Assembly: GCA_013339895.1 (NCBI GenBank)
Contig: JABACO010000003.1
Location: forward strand, 12,937,948-13,001,947
DNA from: Ephydatia muelleri
Taxonomy: Eukaryota > Porifera > Demospongiae > Spongillida > Spongillidae
DNA length: 64,000 bases
Direction of reading: 5' to 3'
In this document: positions 44,922 to 57,951 of the stretch, piece after piece
Layout: every line of letters begins with the position of its first letter
Numbering within the stretch: position 1 is the first letter of the stretch
Position numbers and translations under genes: made by a program
The notes under the pieces: model-generated
The model's database searches: none
What the model was told of the DNA's origin: nothing
The model's input: the letters and a program-made list of their open reading frames with translations, nothing else

Positions 44922-47900
44922 AATTTCCTCATCGTCGCAGCTACACCGTCAACTAACACATTCACAGCATTCACAGCAGCTGCCCGCAATGCCTCGTCAT
45001 CATTCACAGCAGCTGGTCACAATCCCTACGTCTCCTCGACCGCATTCACCACCCGCATTGTCGCAGCGATCCCCGCCGAACCATTCTTCCCCACCTCTTC
45101 TACAGCCACCACTGTCATCCACATATCTTCAACAGGAGCTGCATTTTCCCGCGTTCCCCCAACAAGCTCCTACCCAGTCCAATTACGAGGTTTCAGTACC
45201 TTCTACATCACACCAGGCTTTTCCTTCCTCCACCTCACACCAGGATCTCCCCTCAGGACCTTCCTCCTCCCCACACCAGGCCTCTTCTGCAGGACCTTCC
45301 TCCTCCTCTACCTCACAACAGGGTACTTTATCAGGTCCTTCCTCCTCACTCCAAGCTTCTTCTTCAGGACTTTCAACCATCAGGAAGCAATGCATTGTTG
45401 AGGGTTGCCCTGCACATATAGCTCCATCCATGTGGCACAACCACATGACCCTCCACGCCACAGGTGCCCTCCCTGGGATTGTACCATCTAAGTGGCTGAG
45501 TGAGCACAATTTGTTTGTTTGCCCTAGCTGCTCCCAGCGGTTTCAAATTCCCGACATGCTTCTCACCTGCGCCAATGCTCCCAGAGGTGCATTGCTCCAG
45601 TCTCCTTACAGCAGCCTGTTTCCATCCCCTGTTCAGATGATAGCCAAGATCTTCCTACATTTGACCAGGTGTGCCAATTGAACCACCCTACCTTACGTTA
45701 CATTCCAGCTAAAGCCAGGCCAGCATTTGCAAGAGCCCTTTCATCATCCTTAAGAGATGTCTTACAAAAGAACACTGAAGATGCATGGCTGAAGCTCTTC
45801 ATGCTTCCAAAGTGTGTTCTCCCATCCTTGAGGCACAAAGGGAATCACAATCCACACAAATCAATAGAGTCTCTCTGCAACATGTGGTTGAATAATGATC
45901 TGACTACCCTTTGGATGATGGCAAAAAGTCGGGAAAGCAACCAGAATGTCTCAATGGAGACCACATCTTGTAGAAATTACAGAAAGGTAATTAGTTCTGC
46001 AGTTTCTCTCGGCCGTTCAGGAATGACAGGTAAAGCCTGTCGGATGCTGTTATCTGGTGACATCGCACCAAATAACGACACAACCTGGCGCTTATTGCAG
46101 GCCAAGCATCCATCTTGCCCACCCCCAGTGACCCCAGATGTTACTTCTGAGCCTATCACACTAAGTCCTTCCTTTAACATACTCCCAATCTTGAGATCCT
46201 TCCCTAAAGGAACCTCTCCAGGCCCTTCGGGTCTTTCTGTTCAACACCTTTTGGATACCATATCTGTTCCTCTTCACACACCAATAGGCACCTCCCTTAA
46301 GGGTATTGTGAACCTTCTAGCCTCTGGAAAGGTCCCTGTGCATGTGTCAGCATATTTGGCAGGCGGCAAACTGATAGCACTAGATAAGAGCAAGGAAGGT
46401 AGCCCACCAGATGTTAGGCCCATAGCAGTAGGAGAAACATTGCGTAGGCTTACAGGGAAATGTATCTGCACCATCCTAAGGAACAAGTTCTCTTCATTCT
46501 TTGAACCCTCACAATTTGGGGTTGCATGTAAAGCAGGTGCAGAGAAGATCGTACACAGCTTGAGGAGGTGCATTGAAGACAATTGGTTGAATGGCGACTT
46601 CGTAGTTTTCAAGGTGGACATGTTGAACGCCTTTAAAATGGTATCTAGGCAGGCATTCTTGGATGAGTGTGCTACATTCTTCCCTGAGCTTCTACCATGG
46701 GTCTCGTGGTGCTATGGGTCTCATAGTTCATTGTGGCATCCTATGGGCCAGGTAACTTCGCAGTCAGGAGTACAGCAAGGTGATCCACTGGGCCCTATGC
46801 TGTTTGCCCTGGTCCTCCATAAGCTTGTTACCAGCATAGAGGTAGATGACGACTGTCTCTACCTCATACTGGAAGCTTGGTATCTTGATGATGGAGTCCT
46901 TGCAGGGGAGAGGTCTGCAGTAATACGTGCACTGCACCTTATTGAAGAGCTTGGTCCATACTTGGGGCTTCACATAAACTTTTCCAAGTGTGAACTTTTC
47001 AGCAGGAATGGAAACTCACATTTTCCTCCAGTGGTGGAGTCATCTCTCCTTCCAAACATGGACATTCTAGGGGTCCCCATTGGCGATTTTGTGCACTGTT
47101 CTCGCTTCATTGCAGAGAAATGTGCAACCCCCAAAACCCTGCTTAAAGCTCTTGTGGACGTCTCTGCAGTTGACCTTCATGTGGCCTTTTCAATTCTCCG
47201 CATGTGCGGTAGTTATTGTAAGTTAGTACATCTAGCCAGAGCCACTCCTCCAAGCCATTGTGCTGACTATCTGAAGCTCTTTGATGAAGAGGTAAGGTTG
47301 TGCTTCACCTCCTGCATTGCAGTAGATGTCCCTGATCTTAGTTGGCAGCAAGCACAACTTAGTCCAAGTCTGGGTGGGCTTGGCTTTCGCTCACTTGCTC
47401 TGCACTCTTCTGCTGCTTTCATAGCCTCCTTTGCTTCATCAGGATTTTGTAGTCCAGACAACATCCACATGCTCCATGCTGTGACACGCTTCAATGCGCA
47501 AGTTCACCCTCTAGAGTCAATCACAGCTGAGGCGGTTCTAGCCTGCCCCCCTCTGCAGAGAGCTCTGTCTAAGAAGCTGGATAATCATGCTTTCCAATCT
47601 CTGCTATCTTCCTCCTCCCAAGTAAATAAGGCTCGAATCCTTTCGGTTTCTGCCCCTCATGCAGGTTCTTGGATTTCAGCAACCCCATCTACTGGTCTGG
47701 ATATGCATCTGGACTCAGCTGAATGCCAGGTAGCTCTTAGATGGTGGTTAGGTCTTGACACGTCAGGCGGCTCCCCGTGCCCTCTTTGTCCCGACACTGC
47801 CCTTGACCCCCTAGGTCACCATGCAGCCACTTGCAGACATGGTGGTGATGTGGTTGCACGGCACAACCGCTTGCGAGATATCTTTGCCAACTTCTGCCGT

Positions 47901-48462
47901 CGGGCCCACCTTTCTGTGCAGGTCGAAGTAGGGTATGGATTAGCTAGGGACCATATCAACTCCCGTCCTGCAGATATCCTGGTTCAGGGATGGGACAGGG
48001 GAAAGCCAGCAGCCTTTGACGTTACAGTCACTTCACCCCTTACTCCCGTATCCCTGAACAATGCCAGTGCATCAGTGGGGGCAGCAGCATATGCTGCTGA
48101 ATGCAGAAAGCATGCAGCCAATGACACCAGGTGCCAGGAGTTGGGATGGTTATGTATCCCCTTAGCTGTGGAAACGTATGACAATTGGGGGAAGGAGGCT
48201 CAGAGTGTTTTTTTCCCGGCTCGCTTCTCTGCTTTCCATCAGCCAGGCCATCCCCAAACCCAAAATGTTATCTGAAATCTATAGCCGCCTCAACATGTCC
48301 CTGGTGAGGTCTGTGGCAAGGGCCATCATGGGAAGGGAAGCTGTCCAATGGTAGGTTAGTGGAACTGTAGGTTGATTAGATGTGTCTGTAAGCAGAACTG
48401 TAGATTCATTAAAATAAATAGTATAGCAATAATGTGTCTGTATTGTACATATATGTATTATA

Positions 48463-48500
<38 letters not shown>
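44922..48500 (+). mobile_element. LINE copy I: near full-length REL-type non-LTR retrotransposon
   Basis: Starts directly after (AAT)n. An S/P/Q-rich N-terminus with zinc-finger text (CIVEGCPAHIAPSMWHNHMT; CPSC...HLRQC) is followed by a frame reaching 48275. RT motifs: GTSPGPSGLSVQHLLD, RPIAVGETLRRLTGKC, FKVDMLNAFKMVSRQ, SGVQQGDPLGPMLFAL and the catalytic WYLDDGVL. Then CPLCPDTALDPLGHHAATC and RPADILVQGWDRGKPAAFDV of the REL endonuclease, and YSRLNMSLVRSVARAIM at the end. Two frame breaks are visible: near 45557 in the zinc finger, and an extra T in the 7-T run at about 48209-48215 (copy K has 6). The 3' UTR ends in about 50 bp of (AAT)n at 48450-48500. By its REL endonuclease it groups with R2/R4/NeSL/CRE-like LINEs; the clade is not settled by eye. 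Confidence 0.88.
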
Positions 48501-48502
<2 letters not shown>

Positions 48503-49132
48503 CTCTGTGTTGCAAGTTGGGAGGTGATGTTGTCTCTCATCACAACAGGTTGAGAGACATCATCAATGATTTTTGTCACTCTGTGTGTCTTGCTCCACAA
48601 CTAGAGATGGGTGGGTGGTCTAGGGATCATACTCGTCCAGCTGATGTTCTTGTTCCAAACTGGGTCCTGGGTAAGCCAGCAGCTTTTGACCTGTCTGTCA
48701 CATCAACGCTAAATGCACAAATTTTTCAAGAAGCATGTGTGACAGCAGGTTCAGCTGCCTTGGCTGCCCAGATCCGCAAGCACCGAGTGAATGACGAAAG
48801 GTGCAGGGATCTAGGCTGGGCATGTATCCCTCTTGTGGTGGAGACGTACGGATGTTGGGGTACTGAGGCTATTCACGCATTGTCAAGACTTGCCACCCAT
48901 TTGTCCACTAGGCAGGGACGTCCCAAGTCACTCGTGAGCAATGAAATCTTTGGAAGACTCAGTTAGGCCCTTGTGAGAGCATATTCCCGAGCCATCCTAT
49001 CCCGCTCTCTGTAAACTGTTCGTGTGAGGTAAAGTACTGTAGGTAGTAGCATATCAATAAAAATTTCCATTTGTGTATTCTCTTGTATATTACATTATTG
49101 CAATATTCTTTATAATTAAATAATAATAACTG
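48501..49132 (+). pseudogene. LINE copy J: different subfamily, 5'-truncated at (TAA)n
   Basis: Begins right after copy I's tail. Reads GGDVVSHHNRLRDIINDFCH, RPADVLVPNWVLGKPAAFDL, CRDLGWACIPLVVETYGCWG and NEIFGRLS, then a stop where related copies continue (ALVRAYSRAILSRSL). Only about half identical to copy I, so a separate lineage. Ends in AAT repeats at 49121-49131. Confidence 0.8.
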
Positions 49133-50427
49133 CTTCATTGCTGAGAAATGTGCAATGCCCAAGATCTTGCTTAAGGCTCTTGTGGATGTCTCTACAGTTG
49201 ACCTTCACTTGGCCTTTTCGCTTCTTCGTATGTGGTGGAAGTTACTGTAAGTTATTACATCTAGCCAGAGCCACTCCTCCAAGCCATTGTGCTGACTATC
49301 TTAAGCTCTTTGATGAGGAGGTAAGGCTATGCTTCACCTCCTGCATTGCAGTGGACGTCCCTGACCCAAATTGGCAGCAAGCACAACTCAGTCAAAGTTT
49401 TGGTGGGCTTGACTTTCGGTCCCTTGCTTTGCACTGTTCTGCTGCGTTTATAGCTTCCCTTGCTTCATCAGGATTTGGTAGTGCCGATAACATACTCATT
49501 CTTCAGGCTGTGACCCGCTTCAATACTCAGGTTCCCCCTGATGAGTCAATCACAGCCGAGGAGGTTCTGGTCAACCTGCCTCCACAAAGAGCTCTGTCTA
49601 AGAGCTGGATATGCATGCTTTCCAATCACTGCTATCTTCCTCCTCTCCAGTGAATAAGGCTCGGATCCTTTCTGTTTCTGCCCCTCATGCGGGTTCTTGG
49701 ATTTCAGTCATCCCTTGTACTGGTCTGGATCTGCACCTTAACTCTGCTGAATGTCAGATAGCACTTAGACGGTGGTTTGGTCTTGACACCTCTGGAGGTT
49801 CCCTGTGTCCACATTGTCCTGATATTGCCCTTGACCTTTAGGTCATCATGCAGCCTCCTGCAGACATGGTGGTGATGTGGTTGCAAGGCACAATCACTTG
49901 CAGGATATCTTTGCTAACTTCTGCCGCCGGGCCCATCTTTCTGTGAGGATTGAAGTGGGGTATGGTTTAGCTAGGGACCATGTTAACTCTTGCCCTGCGG
50001 ATGTCCTTGTTCAGGGATGGGACAGAGGAAAGCCTGCGGCCTTTGACGTTACTGTTGCTTCACCCCTTACACCAGTAACCCTCAACAATGCCAGTACATC
50101 TGTGGGAGCAGCAGCCTATGCTGCTGAACTTAGAAAGCATGTGGCCAATGCCAAGAGTTGGGGTGGACATATATCCCCCTAGCCGTAGAAACATACGGTA
50201 ACTGGGGGATGGAGGCTCAGAGTGTTTTTTCCCGTCTCGCCTTTCTACTTGCCATCGGCCAGGCCATTCCCAAACCCAAAATGATGGCCACCTCAACATG
50301 TCACTGGTGAGGTCAGTGGCCATCATGGGGAGAGAGCATGTCCGGATAAGTTAGTAGAACTGTAGGTTTGTTAGCGGCATCTAATGTAAGTTAGTTATCC
50401 TTATTATTAATAAAATAATAAAAATAA
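49133..50427 (+). pseudogene. LINE copy K: close relative of copy I, 5'-truncated at (TAA)n
   Basis: Starts with CFIAEKCAMPKILLKALVDV directly after the TAA repeat and runs to the 3' end: GSYCKLLHLARATPPSHCAD, then HMAFQSLL-type text, RIEVGYGLARDHVNSCPADV and a 3' UTR identical in style to copy I. Several frameshifts or stops (near 49236, 49605, 49840, 50155) and a deletion near 50285 make it non-coding. The S-V-F-S codons have 6 T, in frame. Confidence 0.85.
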
Positions 50428-50700
50428 TAACCCTCTATGGACGACTAAGCATAACCTGTGTCCAAGTCAATGTCAGGGCACTGTTGTCCAGAGCCATTTC
50501 TCTGGATGGTTTTTAAAGCTGAACAATACATGTAGACTTAGTTAGTGGTGTTCTGATGTGCTATAATGTCATGTGTATGTATTAATAATAATAATAATAT
50601 TGTACATGTATTTATTCCATTTGTGTATTCCCTTGTATCTTGTAATTTTAAACTTTAATAATGCAAATAATAATAATAAAATATAATAATAATAATAATA
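50428..50700 (+). pseudogene. LINE copy L: about 85-bp coding stub after TAA repeats
   Basis: Reads TLYGRLSITCVQVNVRALLS then a stop near 50512, followed by a UTR with (AAT)n patches at 50582-50598 and 50670-50703. Confidence 0.7.
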
Positions 50701-50767
50701 ATACTTTTGTGTATTCCCTGTAATGTTGTTATATTAAAACATTATAAAATTATATGTATAATTGAAA

Positions 50768-51465
50768 TTATTATTACTATTGATATTACAAGCATACACA
50801 GAAAACACAGCAGCAGTATTAGTTATTACATAACATTAAACTAAACACCTAGGAGCTTCATGTATGTACTACATGTAGGCCTGCAGTTCTACTCTAAACT
50901 TGCATAAGTTAACCTGGAACACTGCATCCTCTGGACAGGATTGCCCTAGCTACTGACCTCACTAATGAGATATTCAACCGCCCATAAATCTCTGTCAAGA
51001 CCTTTGCCTTAGGGCAGTGCAGGGAGATCGAGAGGATGGAAGCTAGTCTAGCGAAGGTGTTCTGGGCTTCTTTGCCCCAGTTCCCATAAGATTCCACTGC
51101 CAAAGGAACACATACCCACCCCAGCTCCTGACACTTTGGGTCATCGGAAGAGTGCTTTCGGCACTCTGCTTTGTGAGCTGCAACACCTGCGGAATTACAC
51201 GAGTCATGCAAAGTAGCAGGAGTGGGGAGGTAACAGTAACATCGAAGGCTGCTGGTTTTGCCCTATCCCAAGCACTGACTAGTACATCAGCTGGACGGGA
51301 ATTACTCTGGACTCTCGAAAGGCCTTGACCAACCTCCACTCTTACAGATAGGTGAGCACGGTGACAAAACTCAGCAAAGATGTTTCGCAGGCGATTGTCT
51401 GATGACAACATCCCCACCATGTCTGCATGACACTGCATGATGTCCAAGAGGATCCAAAGTAATAT
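50768..51465 (-). pseudogene. LINE copy M: endonuclease end, reverse orientation
   Basis: Minus strand reads NRLRNIFAEFCHRAHLSVRV, RPADVLVSAWDRAKPAAFDV, CQELGWVCVPLAVESYGNWG and YGRLNISLVRSVARAILSRG, with a frame change near 51220. The tail on this strand ends in TAA-type repeats (50768-50785). Confidence 0.8.
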
Positions 51466-52520
51466 TGGGGCAGAATGAAGCTGGTTTGTTTAATCACTCA
51501 CATACTGTTTGTTGCTCTGTTATGCGTTTGAAATGACAAATTCTCTGTGGAAATGGAGGTTTTTCTGGGTAGTGTGTATTGTTGTAGAAAAGGAATAATG
51601 ATTTTTATTTTGTATTATTGTTTTTGAATTATGTAACATCTATAGCAATCTAAGGATTAACTAGCAGTCTCTCTAGCCATTTATCGAAAATCATTAGCTG
51701 CAAGCAGTAAACACTTTATATGTATCCCACACTCGCATCCTAAGAAGTGCACCTTAACCATCACTTTATCCAGCAAACCTCCAAGTTTCAAGTACGGTCG
51801 GACAGTGTAAATGTCTTTCAGCTTCATGGTTCATGTACACCTACCATTTGCAATCAATACCTATATACAGTATGGACAGCAATTCAAAATAAATCATTCA
51901 CACAATATTCACATACTTCCGTATGCCATTTCTTACTTTCACTAGAAATCAAAAATGAACATAAGGGGCTTTTCCCAAGATGTGAAAATTTTGCAACTGA
52001 CAGTGAAGAAGAATTAACAAAATAAGTTGATTTGAAAGAGATTATTGAAAGCCTAGTCATTATTATGGTTCATTAGGGTTATTGATTTTTTACAGCATCA
52101 AGAAGTTGATACTGTACACTTTGATTGAAATGCCTGCAGCATGCAAGAATTCTTGTTCACTTAATTTTTAAAATTACAATGTAGCGAATTAATGAGAATA
52201 TTGCTAGACAGTAGTATCACATGGTGTATTAATACAGTGTACAATAACAAGAAGATGACTTTATGTACATCAATATCAGCGACGTTGAAAGTATGTTACT
52301 CTGGAACAGACACAAGGCAGTCTGGCTGGCCTGTTTTGAGCACATAATTGCTGACTCATTGATGATATGGCCTTCTTACAGTCACTTTGTCAGGGTGTGG
52401 CATAAAGAGGGGAGCAGAAGCAGCTGTCAATGTTGCCAAATGGTATCAGAGCAACCTCCCACAAAGCCCCTTGTTTCAAACTTGATTTAAGAACACCTTT
52501 CATAGTCTTTGAAGGGACGT
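51466..52520. other. No gene recognised
   Basis: AT-rich spacer between LINE copy M and a decayed LINE-like stretch. Short open frames only. Confidence 0.35.
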
Positions 52521-52565
52521 AATGCTAATCATAGTCATTGAGCTATCTTCTGACACTATATCCTA

Positions 52566-53890
52566 TTGTTCATTCGTGCTTGCAACTGTCTACTCTGTTT
52601 TGAGGTGACTCCTATCATTGGAGGGTGTTCAATAAGAGACCATTTGGATCCCCCATCTCTGCATCTACCACCCGCTGTTACAGTTAAAGTCGTTCCCTGC
52701 TATACTTATGTCATCACTCTTGGAGGCAGTTTAAATGATGAAGGAAGAGCTAGCTACAGAAAGCGTGTCATTCTGGAAGCAAAGCTATTAGAACTGTGCT
52801 ACACTCCCCTATTGACAAAGGATGCCGTGCAGGGTGCATTGAGGAAAAGATAAGGCGTTTAAGGTTATGGACTGAAGCCCCACGCGCGCAATGCCATTCT
52901 GTCCTCTACAATGCCTTTGCCATTTCAAAGCACTCTACGTATAGTGCCGGGCATCTGTGCTCCAATCTCAGCCATGGAGCTGAAAGGAATCTTATTAATA
53001 TCAATTTTGATGATAGTCTTACTGCTTGGACCCAAGCTAACTTTATTAAATTAGGTAGGCTTGGAAAACAGGGTGCAACTGAATTTGCTTCCTTCAATCC
53101 TTCACCCTTCTTGCCTCAAGGGCTCGTTCCTCATATTATATGTCTCTACAATTGCTGTGTTCTGAACTTCCACACCGGGAGAGAAGCTAGTGTAGTTTGG
53201 TCTCAGGATAATATTGACTCTCCTCCAGTTGGCACTGACTTTTTATGTCTAAAACATCTTGAGAGGTTGCATTCAATCAGCATGTGAAAGAGGGACATGC
53301 ATGGGAGGTGGGAAGGTTATTAGAAGCAACTAATGATGGATATGAGGCCGCTTACTGCCCATCCAAATGTGTGAGACCTGGAACCATTGTCATGGTAACC
53401 TGTTTGGGGTGTTGATAGGTTACCACTTAGAGGATAGGCTTTTTGATCAGCATGCATAGACTTGCATACAGGCATGTACAGACTTGCACTGGCATGCATA
53501 TGATTTAAGGTGACTAAACTGCCCTAGATTGAGCATTGTGCAATATTAAACTTGCTTACTAATCTAAACATCAACTTTCAGACCAGTTTAACCACCATGC
53601 CCTTATCTACATGTATCTTGAATTTTGTCAAAGTGCATGTGTAGGAGCCCCAAGTAGAAGCTTGGTATTGAGGAGTGACAAACATGACCAGTCAATGTCC
53701 TTGCTTTGAACTCAGTATGGGTAAACCAGTACCTTTTGACACACACTTACATATCCGATATTATTCAAGAGGCGCTTGTCACAGCAAGTTTCGAAGCTGG
53801 TTGCAAAAGAAAAAAGGAAAAGTGCTCAGAGCTAGGTTTGATTTGTATCCCCCTGGTGCTTGACTGCTAATGTTTCTTGGGGACCCGAAG
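52566..53890 (+). pseudogene. Heavily decayed LINE-like sequence (copy O)
   Basis: TYVITLGGSLNDEGRASYRK and KLLELCYTPLLTKDAVQGAL (52700-52850) recall the post-RT segment of related RTs; AWTQANFIKLGRLGKQGATE (53025-53085) recalls 'WQQAQLSPSLGGLGFRS'; and at 53705-53870 GKPVPFD, IIQEALVTASFEAG and CSELGLICIPLVLDC match copy J. The last match is good; the first two are tentative. It is old and broken in several frames. Confidence 0.5.
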
Positions 53891-53974
53891 CCAACTGTAG
53901 TACATAAATTCTCCAAATTCATGGTAGGCTGAGTTTGCATGAGAGCCAACTCCAGCTATGTATCTAATTTTATA

Positions 53975-54004
53975 GATTGTGTGTGTATGTGTGTGTGTGT
54001 GTGC
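53975..54004. repeat. (TG)n microsatellite
   Basis: About 30 bp of gtgtgtatgtgtgtgtgtgtg-type repeat between the decayed LINE and receptor gene 2. Confidence 0.85.
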
Positions 54005-54299
54005 ATATAGTTGTCTTTATATGCATGCATACAAGTATTTCATGTTATTGTAGGGGTACACAAGCCAAATACTGAAAAATGCAGGGCCACATATATGCAC
54101 ATGGCAATATAAGACATTTTAGCATACTCACAACAATATAGTGCACCAGTAGACATTTATTTGCGACTTTTCGGTTATATCATATAAGATGATCACACAG
54201 GAAGAATAATCCAAGGAACTAAAGAGAGAGTCAGATTAATTACACTTATGATGATATATTTTCATGCACATACCATTACCAGAACCAACACCTGTACCG

Positions 54300-56130
54300 C
54301 TTGCAGTGCTTCAGGCTGGGAATTTGCCATTGTCTCTTGACCTGAAATTTAAAATTATTGGACTTCATATAACTGATTACAATAATTTTACATGAAAGAG
54401 TCTGTCACAACTGATTGCCAGGTAATTTATTGGAGTAGAATTGGCTCAAGCATTATACTCTTCTGATAAATGTCTCTTGTTTGTACGATTGCTAGTGCAG
54501 AAAGCAAAAAAAAAGGTACAATGGTATTAGATACTGGTAGAATGCTACGATACAGGTTCTTCAAATCGCTGGGTACAAAAATGGCCTGTCGTTAAAAGCT
54601 ATTACAGGACAGTTATAATTTAGCCATCCTATTAAACTCCACTGTCCACCCAATTCTATATCCACATGATTTCTCAAATTTAGTTCGCTGCAATGTACAA
54701 CGAGCAAGGCTGCAATATACAACAACGGGCAAGGCAATATATAGCAAAACTGTGTTACAGCTTTTAAACATCTGCTACTAATCCATGCAACTCTTACATA
54801 GGGCTGGCCTCCTTGCTATAAATACAGGAGTAATACTATCTTGTATCATTACCTTCATAGTAAGAACTGATTTTGTTGTTCCGCTCCAGTATAGTCCTTG
54901 CCACCATACCATTTCCAGCACCATTAACAGCAAAGATGGATATTTCGAAAGGAACACAGCTGTCTCGAGGCAATGTCTGCACTGCTGTATACAAGTGTCT
55001 TTTGACACTGAGTGCATGCTGACATGTCAGTGATATTTATACACCAAATCACTGCAGTGTCAGTACAAACAGTATAGTAAAATATTGTTGGTGAATCTGT
55101 GATTTGATATGAATTTGGAGCAGTCCATGTAAGCTCCAATGCATTGATTGTATACTCTTTGCCACTAAAGTTAGATGGTGAATTCAGTTTTCCTGCACAA
55201 AATGAAGGGAAACAGATGCCAAGACAAAGGTTGAAGTGGCCTGACTAATTGTCTACAGAATGATTTGCAGACAGTATTGTCACTGCTTTATATGCAATAA
55301 CTGTAGTAGTTGTTTGATTATGTGCTATTATTACCTTGCAATACTAGCATTACTGATGGAAGACTTTCAACAGCAACTAATGATTGAATAATTTCACACT
55401 GCACTATTGTGTTGTTATTCTCAATAGTTGTTTGAACCATTAGTGCAGAAAAACATAGCCTCCAACCACCTGACCATCCATAGCTGCAATATTTCTGTGC
55501 TGAATTTCTGCGTCATGTATGGATAACCCATCCACAAGCCAGTTGATGTAAATGCCATCTCCTGAGCAGTTAAATGTGGCATATTTGTTACTGTTCTCAC
55601 ATGCATAGTATACGTTTGGAGGAGTAAGTGTTGATGCTTTGATGTCTGAAATTAAAACAAATGATGCAACTCAATGCAGCAATGGCACTTTTTAAAAATT
55701 CATGCACTTCTATACTAAGTACAAACAGGACTATTGTCCAGTTGCTGCATAAAGTGCCTTGTTTAGAATCTTAACATATAATCAACGTTTTAGCAAAATA
55801 TTAGTAAAAAAATGATTGGTGGAACAAGGTTTCTTACTAATAATCAAGAACACAAATCTATTATTCAACATGAATGCCTGTACTCTGACTGTCAGGCTAA
55901 GGGAATTTGCGTTTTTGCCACATTTGATTGTGAACATAATATACATATTTTTTTCGTTCAAAGCATATAAATATTATGTTTAGATATGATGGTATCATTT
56001 TTAGAAGTCATAATAAAAGCAAATGCAAGTGTCTATTTGCCTGTGAAGTACTACTTACCTGTAACACAGGTAGTTGCTATCAATGTGACCATCACACAGT
56101 ATGTACATCCATGGTAAAGTGATGTAATCT
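54300..56130 (-). CDS. Single-pass receptor with Ig and FN3 domains, gene 2 (partial)
   Basis: Minus-strand exons: about 56128-56059, a likely signal peptide (YCVMVTLIATTCVTG then GTAAGT); 55645-55335, an Ig domain (ACENSNKYATFNCSGDGIYI, NWLVDGLSIHDAEI, then MVQTTIENNNTIVQCEI); 55192-54854, a fibronectin-III domain (ALELTWTAPNSYQITDSPTI, FYYTVCTDTAVIWCINITDM, then EISIFAVNGAGNGMVA); and 54342-54280, a short exon of uncertain frame that may lead to the TM segment. The Ig exon loses frame at a 5-T run near 55450 where one more T restores the match, and the FN3 exon changes frame near 54965. Paralogous to gene 1 (shared IFAVNGAG) and on the same strand. Either a pseudogene or affected by consensus indels. 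Confidence 0.65.
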
Positions 56131-57950
56131 ACAAGGCAGCAGTGTAATTTTGTGAACACTTTTTTCTTTGTGGACATCATAGCAACTTTTGAGAACTACC
56201 TTTAATGTGCAAAAGTCAGTGTAATAAAATTTTCATTTTCTGTTTGTAATCAAGCAATACATTGTGCATGTGCTTAAAAATTAGTGTAATGGAGAACTAC
56301 ATGCACGTGTACATCATGCCATGCACTTCGGACCCTAGACAGTAGTTCCAGACTGACTGGCTCCCTTCTAGTGTATATAAATAGCATAGGATTTCATGTG
56401 ACTGGATGCAATATTTTTGTAGTGCTGCTTGATTTCATATATCACTTTGCTGTATCCTCGACTATTATTACATTAGTATAGCTCTTTCTATGATTGAAAA
56501 ATTATCTCAAGTACTGTTAATGGTCTTAGAAATATGCACTCATTCAGATTGCACAGCATTATAGTTATAATTCAGAACTAATATAGTTTTCTATGGAGAA
56601 CTTCTCATCATTTCAAATAACATACTTGACATTCATTTTTGACTTGTCATTGTTGTCATTTTGACTCACATCTGATGTAGAAGTGATTATAATGGAAATT
56701 TGTTACATACATACTGCACAACAAGGTAGTATCAGTCATCGAATAAATAGTGCAACCATTGACTTTACAGATAACAATAATAATTCACTCTTTGAATGAA
56801 GTTACATGCTCATATAACGAAATTATCTGCCTCACTATTCATGCAGTACGGTGTTGATCAAAATCACCATTATACACACATACAAGTGCAATGCTGACAA
56901 TGAATGTAACACGATAGTCGTACAAATGATTGAACATATGCAGTCCCAGTGTAAGCACATTTTGTGTGCCCATCATAACCCACTGGCACCTTTTGTTGCA
57001 GCAACCAATAATACGAACTGGCAAAAGGGTGGGGGAAGGATGGGGGGAGGGGGGGGGGGGGCGGTGAACAGGCGTGATATACTACACTGATCTGGTCTAT
57101 GCATTCTTGTTATTGGAGTACTGAAGTGATGCATGAGTGAAGTGAAGAGAGGTCATCTGAATAATGGGGTTCTTTAGCCAGTGTGAGAGAAACATAGTTA
57201 CTTCGTGCATGACCTTATAAAGTTACAAGTGCAGCAAGCATATGCATGAATCATAGAGCTGTGACTGATCAACACATTTTTGCACGCAATATCTAAATCA
57301 TGCATGAATGGTGTAATGAATGAATGGTGTATCGGTTGTGTATGCATGCATGCATAGACGCACTTGGTGTTCAAAGAGTTAATTCTGAAACTGCCAGATA
57401 TTAAGGTTTGGCAAATTGTATTAGTTGACTAAACAGTATATCTTTTGCTAATTCTTTTGGCCACACCTCTTACTATATTCTTCCATCACTGTTGACACAA
57501 ACTTTAAGAAGGGGGTGGGAGGGGGGGGTTCGGGTTTCATCTTATAGAGTTAAATACATAACCATTCATTATCACAAAATGCATTAGTCAGGTGACATGA
57601 CCATTTTGTGGTCGGTCCCCAGATTTAAGGCGTTTCAACCCCCCATGATTGGTTGTATTACTCATCATTTCTTGCAAGCAATTTCAGAACATGAATCAAA
57701 TTCATCAAAATAATATTTATATAGCTAGGTGCTGGGCAATCATGTTAAAAGATTATGCATATTAGTATCTTATAATGTATGTGCAATTGATTCAATGCAA
57801 TTAGTCTTATTTTTTTTCAGCTGTGAGTTGCCCACCACACTAACTGAACATTTGCATGTGTCTTACACAATCTTGAGCAGCTATACATGTACATGTAAGC
57901 AAAGCATGATTGAGGTGCATCATTCTATGAGGTTCAGTACAAAACCCCTC
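56131..57950. other. No gene recognised
   Basis: AT-rich region upstream of receptor gene 2, with a G-rich run at 57033-57062 (ggggggagggggggggggg type) and tandem atgcatgc text near 57345. Promoter of gene 2 may lie at its left side. Confidence 0.35.
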
Positions 57951-57951
57951 T

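Noticed and set aside
44401-50703. (AAT)n blocks considered as ordinary independent microsatellites
   Set aside because: Their positions coincide with 3' ends and 5' junctions of LINE copies, so they are better explained as LINE tails and targets.
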